Of a stretch of 64,000 nt of DNA, positions 15,469-24,611 are shown one piece after another; positions within the stretch are counted from its first letter, which is position 1, and each line of letters starts with the position of its first letter. Below the pieces are notes generated by a model, which was given only the letters and a program-made list of their open reading frames with translations, did no database searches and was not told the origin of the DNA. The translations under genes were made by a program, and so were the position numbers. The DNA is from an uncultured Blautia sp. (GTDB taxonomy: Bacteria > Bacillota > Clostridia > Lachnospirales > Lachnospiraceae): assembly GCA_900551075.1 (NCBI GenBank), contig URVB01000012.1:1-64000 (forward strand). The letters are read 5' to 3'.

Positions 15469-16806
15469 CTATCTCTCTTCTATTGTCACCTTTAAATCCA
15501 TATCCACAAACTCTCCGGCCCCATCACGGCGGTACAGAGAAATCACTGCTCTGTTTCCTCCGTTCAGCTTCTGAAGCTGTGCGGCATATCCCTGTACACT
15601 TTTCACCTCCGCACCATTCAATGCATGAACAATGTCTCCGTTCTGAATACCGGCAGCCATTGCCGGAGAATCACTGTCTACACTGTCCACATATATGCCC
15701 TTCGGAATATCCAGACCTGAAGCCTGCTCGTCTGATATCGTTGCACCCCGGATTCCAGTATACCGGATATTCTCCCCATTGGACAGAATCTCTATCAGCG
15801 GTCTGAGATGTGCTATAGAAACAGCCTTCAGAATATTCGCATTTTCCTTATCTGTATGAATGATCAAACCGATAATTTCACCGGCAGTGTCCAGAAGCAC
15901 CCCTCCTCCCTCCTGGCTTCCGTGCAAATTCGTGGATAAAAGACTGTATTCCCCATCTGCAACCACAAGCTTGCCGGTGACAGAGGTCACTGTCCCATAA
16001 TCCACCCCATCATAATCACCTGCAGGACTGCCGATTGCAATGACTGTTTTTGCCTTCTGCAGGCTGTAGGATTCGGATAAGACAGCTACTGCGGTCTCCT
16101 GCCTTGTCTTCTCGCTGATGCTGTTAAGCGGCACACGCAAAACCGCAAGGCCCGTTCTTATATCTAATTTGCACAGATTCCCGGTGGCAACCGCTCCATT
16201 AGAAAACGTCACACGGAACAGCTCTGCGTCCTTTTTCTCCTGATACGTGGTCAGAATATACAAATCCGTCTCATTTTCCAAAAAGACGATTCCTTCCTCG
16301 TTACCATAGCTCAGAAAGGACTGATCCAAAAGATCGGAATCCTCGCTGATTCCGGAAACTCTCACAAGCGCCTTCCGCGGCTCCTCTGCTACCTTCAGAA
16401 CATCCTCATAAATTTCTTCATAAATTTCCAAAGGATTCTGCGCCGCCAGTATTTCCTCCCGTACCTGTCCCCCTGATGATGAAAAAGTATCCGAATCCTC
16501 AGCCTGCAAAGGCTCTGCTTCAGGGAGTGTATCTGTCTCTGACGGGATTTCTGTCGCTGATGGAAGCGGCGCATTTTCAGACAAATGGATATCCTGCTGC
16601 GCAGGCATCAGCCCCAGCCTTTGCGCTGCCGTTGGAAAGACAGCCGTAAACGTAAACGCAGCACAAACGCCAAAAAGCAAACCGGCTGCCGTAATTCCAA
16701 GAATAATCCCGGCAAGCCGTCTTCTGTCGACAGGCCGTTTTTTAATGGTTTCATTCATAAAACGGTAGCCTTCTGATTCCGGTCTTTTGTCCTCTCTATC
16801 CTTCAT
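15469..16806 (-). CDS. HtrA-like membrane protein with a degenerate protease domain and intact PDZ
   Basis: 445 residues. Cytoplasmic basic N-terminus, one membrane helix (LAGIILGITAAGLLFGVCAA), an acidic extracellular linker, a trypsin-like S1C domain, and a C-terminal PDZ domain (KGIYVDSVDSDSPAMAAGIQ, NGDIVHALNG). The fold of DegP/HtrA is recognisable, but the triad is lost: the His region reads DLYILTTYQ instead of a TNHHV-type motif, the Asp region reads RTGLAVLRVP instead of TDLAVLKV, and the Ser motif GNSGGPL reads QEGGGVLLD. It is therefore probably a pseudoprotease that binds rather than cleaves. First gene of an operon with yhaM and rlmD; divergent from mutS2. Confidence 0.8.
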   Translation of the reverse strand: MKDREDKRPESEGYRFMNETIKKRPVDRRRLAGIILGITAAGLLFGVCAAFTFTAVFPTAAQRLGLMPAQQDIHLSENAPLPSATEIPSETDTLPEAEPLQAEDSDTFSSSGGQVREEILAAQNPLEIYEEIYEDVLKVAEEPRKALVRVSGISEDSDLLDQSFLSYGNEEGIVFLENETDLYILTTYQEKKDAELFRVTFSNGAVATGNLCKLDIRTGLAVLRVPLNSISEKTRQETAVAVLSESYSLQKAKTVIAIGSPAGDYDGVDYGTVTSVTGKLVVADGEYSLLSTNLHGSQEGGGVLLDTAGEIIGLIIHTDKENANILKAVSIAHLRPLIEILSNGENIRYTGIRGATISDEQASGLDIPKGIYVDSVDSDSPAMAAGIQNGDIVHALNGAEVKSVQGYAAQLQKLNGGNRAVISLYRRDGAGEFVDMDLKVTIEER

Positions 16807-17044
16807 CCTACTTCTCCCAACAGAACCTAATAATCTGGAAATATTTTAGCAAAAAGTTATGAACTTTTTATGAATAAAAAGTACATTTTCCTTTTCAATA
16901 TCTGTGAAATCATGTAGAATAAAAGAGGAAAACCATATCGCTCCTCAGATATACCACCCTCCGTGCAGCAGACGCACCAAACGATATGTAATGATTCACC
17001 CGTCAAAAGGTATTACGGATTACTATACAATAACAGGAGAATAT

Positions 17045-19426
17045 ATGAATCAGAAAGCATTAAAAGCATTAGAGTATTATAAGATCATAGAAAAACTAAC
17101 AGAAAAAGCATCTTCCCCTATGGGGAAGGATCTCTGCCGCAGGCTCTTACCGGGTACGGATATCAATGAAATCCGTTTGATGCAGACACAGACAAAGGAT
17201 GCCCTGACACGTCTTTTCCAGAAAGGAAACCTCTCCTTCGGAAGTGTAAAAGATGTCCGCGGTTCTCTGAAACGCCTGGAAATCGGCAGTACCCTGGGGA
17301 TTTCAGAAATTCTTACCATCTGCGGACTTCTGGAAAATACCAACCGTGTCAAAGCATACGCACGGAATGACCGCAGCGACGCACTGCCGGATTCTCTGGA
17401 AGGCATGTTCGGAGGTCTTTCCCCCCTGACGCCGCTCTCTTCAGAAATCAGGCGCTGCATCCTCTCTGAAGATGAAATCAGCGATGATGCCAGTCCCACT
17501 CTGCGCCGGATCCGAAGAAGCATGAAGCTTGCTAATGACCGCATCCACACACAGCTCTCCGGTCTGGTAAACGGAAGCGCACGCAATTATCTGCAGGATT
17601 CCGTCATTACCATGCGAAACGGCAGATACTGTATCCCGGTAAAAGCTGAGTACAAGGGCCAGGTTCCGGGCATGATCCACGACCAGTCCTCTACCGGCTC
17701 CACCCTGTTCATTGAACCGATGGCAGTCGTCAAGCTCAATAATGATATCCGGGAGCTGGAATTACAGGAGCAAAAGGAAATCGAGGTCATTTTGGCTTCC
17801 TTAAGCCAACAGATTGCGGCAGACCGCGAAGCCATTGCCTTAAACCTGCAGATCATGGTTCAGCTTGACTTTATCTTTGCCAGAGCCTCCCTTGCTGTGG
17901 AAATGAATGCAAGCGAGCCGATTTTCAATGAAAGCGGCCGTATATTACTGAAAAAAGCCCGGCATCCACTCATTGATAAAAGGAAAGTCGTTCCGATTGA
18001 TATCCGTCTTGGAGATGATTTTGACCTCCTGGTAGTCACCGGACCCAATACCGGCGGAAAAACCGTTTCTTTAAAAACAGTGGGGCTTCTGACGCTCATG
18101 GGGCAGGCAGGACTGCATATCCCTGCCTGCGACCGCAGCGAACTGTCACTTTTCCATGAGGTCTATGCGGATATCGGAGATGAGCAGAGTATTGAACAGT
18201 CTTTAAGTACATTTTCATCCCATATGACAAACGTCGTTTCCTTTCTTCAGAAGGCAGATAACCGTTCTTTGGTATTATTTGACGAGCTGGGAGCAGGTAC
18301 AGACCCCACGGAGGGCGCCGCGCTTGCAATCTCCATACTCTCATCACTGCACGAACAGGGAATCCGAACCATGGCAACCACCCATTACAGTGAGCTGAAG
18401 GTTTACGCATTGTCTACTCCGGGGGTGGAAAACGCCTGCTGCGAATTTGATGTAGAAACCCTGCGGCCAACCTACCGATTATTGATTGGAGTTCCGGGAA
18501 AGAGCAATGCATTTGCCATTTCCTCCAAGCTTGGACTTCCGGATTATATTATTGAAAAGGCTAAGGAGCAGATCAGTGAGCAGGACGAATCCTTCGAGGA
18601 TGTACTTTCCTCTCTGGAAAACAGCCGAATTACCATAGAAAATGAACGTTTGGAAATCGAGCAGTACAAATCCGAAATCCGGCAGCTCAAAGACCGCCTG
18701 GAAACCAAGCAGGAAAAACTGGATGTACAGAAGGACCGCATTCTCCGGGAGGCCAACGAAGAAGCACACAAAATTCTCAGGGAAGCTAAGGAATATGCAG
18801 ACCAGACCATGAAAGCATTCCATAAATTCCAGAAGGATCACGTGGACACAGCCGCCATGGAAAGAGAACGTCAGGCTCTGCGGGAACGAATGTCCAAAAC
18901 AGAAAAAAAGCTTGTTATGAAAACAGAAAATAAAAAACCGAAAAAAGCTTTGACTGCTAAGGAGCTTCGTCTCGGAGAGTCCGTAAAAGTATTGAGCATG
19001 AATTTAAAGGGAACCGTCAGCAGTCATCCGGATTCCAGGGGGTATTTATTCGTTCAAATGGGAATCATCCGTTCCAGGGTGCATATTTCCGACCTGGAGC
19101 TTGTGGATGAGCCCGTGGTCACTTCCGCTTCCATGCAGAGAACAGGGGCCGGAAAAATCCGTATGTCCAAATCATCCGGCATTTCCATGGAGATCAATCT
19201 TCTTGGAAAGACTGTGGATGAAGCAATTGCAGAGCTGGATAAGTATCTGGATGATGCCTTCCTTGCACATTTAAAGAGTGTACGTGTGGTTCACGGCAAA
19301 GGTACCGGGGCTCTCAGAAAGGGAGTACACAACTACCTGAAGCGCCAGAAACATGTGGAGTCTTTCCGTCTCGGAGAATTCGGGGAGGGCGATGCCGGAG
19401 TCACCATTGTAGAGTTCAAAAAATAA
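17045..19426 (+). CDS. mutS2: MutS2 endonuclease / ribosome-collision factor
   Basis: 793 residues from the ATG at 17045 (ACAGGAGA upstream); the frame to 16904 adds unconserved residues. The MutS core and clamp are followed by an ATPase with Walker A TGPNTGGKTVSLKT, Walker B region LVLFDELGAGTDPTEGAALA and MATTHYSELK. A long coiled coil (~520-640) precedes a KOW-like segment and the C-terminal Smr nuclease domain (LGKTVDEAIAELDKYLDD, VRVVHGKGTGALRKGVHNYL). MutS2 suppresses recombination or splits stalled ribosomes in Firmicutes; it lacks the mismatch-recognition domain. The two-component genes follow directly, the next start lying 14 bases after this stop. Confidence 0.93.
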   Translation: MNQKALKALEYYKIIEKLTEKASSPMGKDLCRRLLPGTDINEIRLMQTQTKDALTRLFQKGNLSFGSVKDVRGSLKRLEIGSTLGISEILTICGLLENTNRVKAYARNDRSDALPDSLEGMFGGLSPLTPLSSEIRRCILSEDEISDDASPTLRRIRRSMKLANDRIHTQLSGLVNGSARNYLQDSVITMRNGRYCIPVKAEYKGQVPGMIHDQSSTGSTLFIEPMAVVKLNNDIRELELQEQKEIEVILASLSQQIAADREAIALNLQIMVQLDFIFARASLAVEMNASEPIFNESGRILLKKARHPLIDKRKVVPIDIRLGDDFDLLVVTGPNTGGKTVSLKTVGLLTLMGQAGLHIPACDRSELSLFHEVYADIGDEQSIEQSLSTFSSHMTNVVSFLQKADNRSLVLFDELGAGTDPTEGAALAISILSSLHEQGIRTMATTHYSELKVYALSTPGVENACCEFDVETLRPTYRLLIGVPGKSNAFAISSKLGLPDYIIEKAKEQISEQDESFEDVLSSLENSRITIENERLEIEQYKSEIRQLKDRLETKQEKLDVQKDRILREANEEAHKILREAKEYADQTMKAFHKFQKDHVDTAAMERERQALRERMSKTEKKLVMKTENKKPKKALTAKELRLGESVKVLSMNLKGTVSSHPDSRGYLFVQMGIIRSRVHISDLELVDEPVVTSASMQRTGAGKIRMSKSSGISMEINLLGKTVDEAIAELDKYLDDAFLAHLKSVRVVHGKGTGALRKGVHNYLKRQKHVESFRLGEFGEGDAGVTIVEFKK

Positions 19427-19440
19427 TGGGGAGAACAAAA

Positions 19441-20142
19441 ATGGCAGCAAAACAAAAAATATTAATTGTAGATGATGATAACAATATCGCAGAATTGATT
19501 GCTTTATACCTTACAAAAGAATGCTATGAAACGAAAATTGTCAATGACGGAGAACAGGCCATTCGGGAATTCAACCTATTCGGGCCGGACCTGATTCTTC
19601 TGGATCTGATGCTCCCGGGCATTGACGGATATCAGGTATGCCGGGAGATCCGTCATCTTTCCGACGTACCTGTCATTATGCTCTCCGCAAAGGGAGAAAC
19701 CTTTGACAAGGTGCTCGGACTGGAGCTGGGTGCAGATGATTATATCATCAAACCCTTTGATTCCAAGGAGCTGGTGGCACGTGTCCGGGCTGTCCTGCGC
19801 CGTTTTCATGCCAAAAAACCAGTCTCTGTTTCCAATGAAAAAAGTGTCAGCTATCCCGATCTGACCATCAACCTGACCAATTACTCTGTTACTTATAAAG
19901 GTCAGCAGACTGACATGCCGCCTAAGGAACTGGAACTGCTGTATTTTCTTGCTTCCTCCCCCAATCAGGTATTTACCAGGGAGCAACTGCTGGATCATAT
20001 CTGGGGCTATGAATACATCGGAGATACCAGAACTGTAGACGTACATATCAAACGTCTCCGCGAAAAGATCAAGGATCACCCCAACTGGAGCATTGCTACC
20101 GTGTGGGGCATCGGTTATAAATTTGAGGTGAAAAACGAATGA
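19441..20142 (+). CDS. OmpR/PhoB family response regulator
   Basis: 233 residues from the ATG at 19441, which has GGGGAG six bases upstream; the ATG at 19426 lies on the mutS2 stop and lacks a site. The receiver domain has the acidic triad DDD at 11-13, phosphoacceptor Asp55 (LLDLMLPG) and Lys104 (IIKPF). The C-terminal winged helix (PPKELELLYFLASSPNQVFT, RTVDVHIKRLREKI, WGIGYKFE) binds DNA. Its stop overlaps the start of the sensor kinase gene by 4 bases, so the two form a pair. The signal and target genes are not evident from the context. Confidence 0.9.
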   Translation: MAAKQKILIVDDDNNIAELIALYLTKECYETKIVNDGEQAIREFNLFGPDLILLDLMLPGIDGYQVCREIRHLSDVPVIMLSAKGETFDKVLGLELGADDYIIKPFDSKELVARVRAVLRRFHAKKPVSVSNEKSVSYPDLTINLTNYSVTYKGQQTDMPPKELELLYFLASSPNQVFTREQLLDHIWGYEYIGDTRTVDVHIKRLREKIKDHPNWSIATVWGIGYKFEVKNE

Positions 20143-21548
20143 AGAAATCCCTTTCCCTGAGATTCCTGGCTGGGTATCTTTTCATCGGCATCTGCGGCTT
20201 TTTTCTCATTACGGCCGGAGGCTCCTATATGATCGAAAAACATCTGGAAGCCGCTGTCAGTGATGATTTATATCGGGAAGCCCATAACATCGCGGCCAAT
20301 GAAAATGTAAAACACAACATTTCCTCCTCCAATCTGGAAATGCTCCGTGATAACCTGAGTGCCATTGCGGATTATCAGGATGCCATTATCGGGATCATCA
20401 ACAACAAAGGAGAAATTGTACTCAGTACCGGGAAAGATATCTCTCCGGATACACCCATTAAAATAGAAAATTTTGATCCTACTGCCTGGGGAAGCAATTA
20501 TTACCAGACAGGTGACTTTTACGGATACTTTCACGACACGCGTTTAAGCGTTATTGCTCCGATCACTGCAGATATGACGACAAAGGGGTATGTATCGATT
20601 CATTATCTGATGAGTGATCTATACCAAAACAGAGGGGAAATCCTGCAGATTTTCCACATTATATTTCTTGCAATTTACCTTCTGACTTTTCTTCTGCTTG
20701 CAATTTACCGCTATTCTGTCCAGAAGCCTCTGCAGAAGATTTCTCAGGGGGCGGCAGAATTTGCAAACGGAAACCTCTCTTACCGGATTCCTGTTTCCTC
20801 AGAGGACGAAATCGGTTATCTGGCTAATATGCTGAATTATATGTCGGAGCAGCTAAATAAGAACGGAGAATATCAGCGGCAGTTTATTTCCAATGTTTCC
20901 CACGATTTCCGCTCTCCTCTCACCTCCATCAAGGGCTATGTGGAAGCCATGCTGGATGGCACGATTCCTCCAAAGATGCAGGAAAAATACCTGAAAGTCA
21001 TTGCCTATGAATCCGAACGTCTGGAAAAACTGACGAGAAGCCTGCTGACCCTGAACGAGCTGGATATCAAAAAACGTATGATGCATCTGCGGCGTTTTGA
21101 TATCAATGAAACCATAAAAACCACCGCCACCACCTTTGAGGGCATCTGCACAGACCGCAAAATCCGTCTGGAGCTGATACTGTCAGGAAAAGAGCTCTAC
21201 GTCAACGCAGACATTGACCAGATTCAGCAGGTATTGTATAATCTTCTGGATAATGCCATTAAGTTCAGCCCGGATCATGCTGCGATTACTCTGGAAACCA
21301 CAGAAAAAAACGGCAAAATTTTTATTTCTGTCAAGGACCGGGGCTGCGGAATTCCGAAGGACAGCATCCACAAAATCTGGGGCAGGTTTTACAAAACAGA
21401 CACCTCCCGCGGAAAAGACCGGAAGGGTACCGGTTTGGGATTATCGATTGTTAAGGAAATCATCCATGCACATAACCAAAACATCAATGTCATTAGTACG
21501 GAAGGTGTGGGAACGGAGTTTATATTTACATTAGAAAAGGCAAGATAA
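20139..21548 (+). CDS. Membrane sensor histidine kinase
   Basis: 469 residues. Two membrane helices (~8-30 and ~170-190) flank an extracellular sensor of about 135 residues. Then a HAMP domain (~193-245), a HisKA domain with H255 in SNVSHDFRSPLTSIKGY, and an HATPase domain with the N box LYNLLDNAIKFSP, G1 DRGCGIP and G2 KGTGLGLSIV. It phosphorylates the response regulator encoded immediately upstream (4-base overlap). A bidirectional terminator follows. The ligand is unknown. Confidence 0.92.
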   Translation: MKKSLSLRFLAGYLFIGICGFFLITAGGSYMIEKHLEAAVSDDLYREAHNIAANENVKHNISSSNLEMLRDNLSAIADYQDAIIGIINNKGEIVLSTGKDISPDTPIKIENFDPTAWGSNYYQTGDFYGYFHDTRLSVIAPITADMTTKGYVSIHYLMSDLYQNRGEILQIFHIIFLAIYLLTFLLLAIYRYSVQKPLQKISQGAAEFANGNLSYRIPVSSEDEIGYLANMLNYMSEQLNKNGEYQRQFISNVSHDFRSPLTSIKGYVEAMLDGTIPPKMQEKYLKVIAYESERLEKLTRSLLTLNELDIKKRMMHLRRFDINETIKTTATTFEGICTDRKIRLELILSGKELYVNADIDQIQQVLYNLLDNAIKFSPDHAAITLETTEKNGKIFISVKDRGCGIPKDSIHKIWGRFYKTDTSRGKDRKGTGLGLSIVKEIIHAHNQNINVISTEGVGTEFIFTLEKAR

Positions 21549-21574
21549 GGAGCTTTCCTCATCCTGCCTTTTTT
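21537..21574. terminator. Bidirectional terminator between the kinase and ade genes
   Basis: AAGGCA... pairs with ...TGCCTT, with an inner AGGA/TCCT stem, and a run of six T follows on the plus strand. The convergent kinase gene (+) and adenine deaminase gene (-) both end here. Confidence 0.7.
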
Positions 21575-23302
21575 CTATCTGTCAAAAGGACCTTTCAGCA
21601 TTCTGTCTTCTTTTACAAGATAAATTCCCCTCGGTGTTACACGAATTTCCGGAATCACAGGCAATGCCATAAACGACAAGGTAATAAAGGGATCAAACCC
21701 TTTGGGAATTCCCATTTCATGAGCCTTCGGAATCATCCGCGCCAGAGCCGCATTGACATTTTCATACCCTGCATCGCTCATAAGCCCCATGACCGGCAAA
21801 GGCAGCGTACCGAAAATACTTCCGTTTTCTACCAGCGTATACCCTCCCTGTGTACGGATCAGCTCCCGGATGGCCAAAGACATATCCCGGTCATTGTCTC
21901 CGATCACGATCAGGTTGTGAGAATCGTGAGAAACACTGGATGCAACTGCCCCGCCCCGGATTCCAAAGCCTTTGACGATTCCCACGCCAACCTTTCCGGT
22001 ATGCTTATGGCGCTCAATCACCGCAATCTTCTGATAGGTGTCATCCGGTGCAAACACCCTCCCCCTGCCTTCTTCTCTCCAGGGAACCTCTTCCAGAACA
22101 TCCTCTGTGACAATCTGCCCCTCTATCATACGGAGCACATGAGCCTTTTGGCCGGTATGCGCCAGTTTCAGCTTTTCTTCCCTGAATCCCGACAGATGAA
22201 CCGTATTTTTCAACTGCGGTGCACAGGGCCTGATCTCTGCTTTCTCATCCTTCCGGATTTTATGTCCTTTGTGGTAAACCTCCAGGACATTCAGACTTTT
22301 CAAATCATCCAGTACAACAAAATCTGCCTGAAACCCCGGGGCAATGGCGCCCAAATGCTTCAGTCCATAGCACCGTGCCGCCTGAATCGTTGCCATTTTC
22401 AGGGCCTTCTCCACCGGCAGCCCAAGCTCTGCCGCCTTCTTTATATTGTAATTGATATGGCCCTCCCTGCGGATTTCTTCAATATGCTTATCATCCGTAC
22501 AGAAACAAAATCCGGAGGTATCTGTTCCATGCTCCACAATTTTGCTGACAATGGCTTCCAGATTCCGGGCCGCGCTTCCTTCCCGAATCAATACCTGTAT
22601 CCCATTTCTGCACTCTTCCATTGCATAAGCATAATCTACACATTCATGGTCCGTTGAAATCCCCGCCAATGCGTATGCAGAAAGCTCTCCCGGCTTTAGA
22701 AACGGTGCGTGTCCATCCCGAACCTTGTCCTGAAACAGCTCCAGTTTCTCGTGTATGGATATCCCTCCGCCGATTACAGATGCCGCATCCATGACCTCTC
22801 CAAGCCCAAGGACTCTGGGATGCTTAAGATATGCCTTCATCCTTCCTGCTGTCAGTGTGCAGCCATTATCATCCACATGGGTTGCGGGAACACAGGATGG
22901 CATCATCACATAGACATTTGCAGGCACATCCTCTGTCTGGTCCAGAATATAATCGATCCCCTCTGTTCCCGAAACATTGGCAGATTCGTGAGGGTCAACA
23001 ATAAAAGTTGTCGTACCGCACTGTGCCGCCTGCCGAATCAGTTCCCCCGGAGTGACCAGGGTCGATTCCAGATGCAGATGGCTGTCAATAAATCCCGGAC
23101 AGAGATATTTGCCCTCCAGATCGATTTCCTGTTCTCCCTCATACTGTCCGACTCCGAGGACAATTCCATGGGCTACCGCTACATCCCCTTTTCTAAATTC
23201 CCCTGTATGTGAAAAAAACACGTTCGCATTTTTGAAAACAAGCTCCGATTTACATACACCTCCAGCCATTTTAGAAAGCTGACGATATTGCTCAAGCTCC
23301 AT
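21575..23302 (-). CDS. ade: Adenine deaminase
   Basis: 575 residues, the usual length of the Ade family. Amidohydrolase metal-binding motif GFIDSHLHLEST, then DPHESANVSGTEGIDYIL, GEVMD, STDHECVDYA and CTDDKHIEEI. The C-terminal lobe has SVSHDSHNLIVIGDND, typical for Ade. It converts adenine to hypoxanthine and ammonia for purine salvage in the cytoplasm. It stands alone on the minus strand, 34 bases downstream of trmL and convergent with the two-component system. No riboswitch was seen upstream. Confidence 0.93.
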   Translation of the reverse strand: MELEQYRQLSKMAGGVCKSELVFKNANVFFSHTGEFRKGDVAVAHGIVLGVGQYEGEQEIDLEGKYLCPGFIDSHLHLESTLVTPGELIRQAAQCGTTTFIVDPHESANVSGTEGIDYILDQTEDVPANVYVMMPSCVPATHVDDNGCTLTAGRMKAYLKHPRVLGLGEVMDAASVIGGGISIHEKLELFQDKVRDGHAPFLKPGELSAYALAGISTDHECVDYAYAMEECRNGIQVLIREGSAARNLEAIVSKIVEHGTDTSGFCFCTDDKHIEEIRREGHINYNIKKAAELGLPVEKALKMATIQAARCYGLKHLGAIAPGFQADFVVLDDLKSLNVLEVYHKGHKIRKDEKAEIRPCAPQLKNTVHLSGFREEKLKLAHTGQKAHVLRMIEGQIVTEDVLEEVPWREEGRGRVFAPDDTYQKIAVIERHKHTGKVGVGIVKGFGIRGGAVASSVSHDSHNLIVIGDNDRDMSLAIRELIRTQGGYTLVENGSIFGTLPLPVMGLMSDAGYENVNAALARMIPKAHEMGIPKGFDPFITLSFMALPVIPEIRVTPRGIYLVKEDRMLKGPFDR

Positions 23303-23335
23303 AAAACCCCTCCTTTTTTCTGCCTGTCCGGTTCT

Positions 23336-23836
23336 TTACTTCCAATCGTATTTTGTCAGATGCCCTTCCAGCCTCATATGGTCAAAATGATTCTGACGCA
23401 GTGCTTCATATAAAACGATTGCCACGGAATTGCTGAGGTTCAAAGACCGGATATCCCCGATCATTGGTATCCTGATACAGGCATCCTGATGCTCCAGAAG
23501 AATCTCTTCCGGAATCCCGGCGCTCTCCTTCCCAAACATAATGTAGCAGTCTCCCTCAAACTCCACATCCGTATAAGTCCGCGGCGCCTTAGTCGTTGCA
23601 TAATAAATCCTGGCACCCGGGTTTTTCTTCAGGAAATCCTCATAGTCCAGATATGTCGTCACGTCCAAATCCTTCCAGTAATCCATTCCTGCACGCTTAA
23701 TGGCTTTTTCATTAAGCTTGAAGCCAAGAGGCTCGATCAAATGAAGACGGGTTCCTGTTGCCACGCAGGTTCTCCCGATATTCCCTGTATTTGCCGGAAT
23801 TTCCGGCTCATGCAGCACAATATTTAATCCTGCCAT
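23336..23836 (-). CDS. trmL: tRNA (cytidine(34)-2'-O)-methyltransferase
   Basis: 166 residues from the ATG at 23836 (MAGLNIVLHEPEIPANTGNI), behind AAAAGGAG; the frame to 23893 overlaps the upstream gene. SPOUT-family trefoil-knot motifs are present: NIGRTCVATG near the start, then IYYATTKAPRTYTDV, MFGKESAGIPEE, and the C-terminal GDIRSLNLSNSVAIVLYEAL that binds SAM. TrmL methylates the wobble ribose of tRNA-Leu. It follows the AIR-synthase-like gene in a leftward cluster with nth and the radical SAM gene. Confidence 0.92.
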   Translation of the reverse strand: MAGLNIVLHEPEIPANTGNIGRTCVATGTRLHLIEPLGFKLNEKAIKRAGMDYWKDLDVTTYLDYEDFLKKNPGARIYYATTKAPRTYTDVEFEGDCYIMFGKESAGIPEEILLEHQDACIRIPMIGDIRSLNLSNSVAIVLYEALRQNHFDHMRLEGHLTKYDWK

Positions 23837-23871
23837 TCTCCTTTTCCTCCGATCGGATATCTGCGAACGGT

Positions 23872-24489
23872 TCAACCATGTGATCTCCCGCATATTCCCG
23901 GAACCTTCAGAATCTCATCCTGCCCGGGGCGTTCCAGATATCGCGCATTTTCTCCGCTGTATAAAAGGCGGTCATTTTCTCCGTTGGCCTGTCCGATCAC
24001 AGACGCAGGAATCCCAAGTCTCCTATATTCCTGCACCAGCGGCTCCCCGCCGCGGATTCCAATGAGGACCGCTCCCTGCGAAAGCAGCTTATAGGGATTC
24101 AGATCAAACCGCTCACAGATTTCGATCGTCTCCTGGCGGACAGGAATTTTGCGCAAATCCGCCCGCAGCCCCACCCGGGATGCCTCTGCCATTTTCCAGA
24201 GTGCACGTAATACTCCGCCCTCACCCATGGCGCAGAGCGCACTTGCACCAGCCTGAAGGGCGGTCTTCCACTCATCGGTTTCCTCACAGCATTTTTCTGT
24301 GTCAAAGCTCTTTGCGTCATGCAGAAAACCCTCCGAGAAAAAGCTTCGCAGATATTTATATCTTTTTTCTGCAAGCAACGCCGTCCCCTTTCGCGCAATG
24401 TTCCCGGCAACGACCAGCTCGTCTCCGGCTGTCAGCCTGCCTGTGATCTCTGCCTGCAGCGCTTCCATTGCTCTTGGTCCAAGTCTCAT
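23872..24489 (-). CDS. AIR-synthase-related C-terminal domain protein
   Basis: 205 residues from the ATG at 24489, whose AAAGGAG site overlaps the stop of the 34-residue gene. It contains only the C-terminal half of the PurM/HypE/ThiL fold: GASALCAMGEGGVLRALWKM, LRKIPVRQETIEICERFDLN, GIRGGEPLVQEYRRLGIPAS. The N-terminal ATP-binding half is absent, so it may act as a subunit or be catalytically different. The family is widespread in Lachnospiraceae as an unknown protein. It sits between a small membrane peptide gene and trmL. Substrate unknown. Confidence 0.75.
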   Translation of the reverse strand: MRLGPRAMEALQAEITGRLTAGDELVVAGNIARKGTALLAEKRYKYLRSFFSEGFLHDAKSFDTEKCCEETDEWKTALQAGASALCAMGEGGVLRALWKMAEASRVGLRADLRKIPVRQETIEICERFDLNPYKLLSQGAVLIGIRGGEPLVQEYRRLGIPASVIGQANGENDRLLYSGENARYLERPGQDEILKVPGICGRSHG

Positions 24490-24500
24490 AGAACGCTCCT

Positions 24501-24605
24501 TTACAGCACTACGGACAGAATACTTGGAACTACCATCACCAGCACCAGAATAATTGCAATCACTGCTGTAACAATTTTGCGTTTCTTTGGATCAAACATT
24601 CCCAT
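24501..24605 (-). CDS. 34-residue single-pass membrane peptide
   Basis: The ATG at 24605 (or in-frame 24599) follows AAAAAGAGGTGAAGC. The product starts MGMFDPKKRKIVTAVIAIIL, continues as a hydrophobic helix (VLVMVVP) and ends SILSVVL: one membrane helix with a positively charged cytoplasmic start. It lies between nth and the AIR-synthase-like gene, and its stop overlaps the ribosome site of the latter. The layout resembles Prli42-type small membrane proteins of Firmicutes, but no homology is claimed. Confidence 0.65.
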   Translation of the reverse strand: MGMFDPKKRKIVTAVIAIILVLVMVVPSILSVVL

Positions 24606-24611
24606 ATCGCT

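Noticed and set aside
16904..17044. MutS2 N-terminal extension
   Set aside because: The extra 47 residues include promoter-like sequence and do not match MutS2; the ATG at 17045 has a ribosome site and gives the family length.
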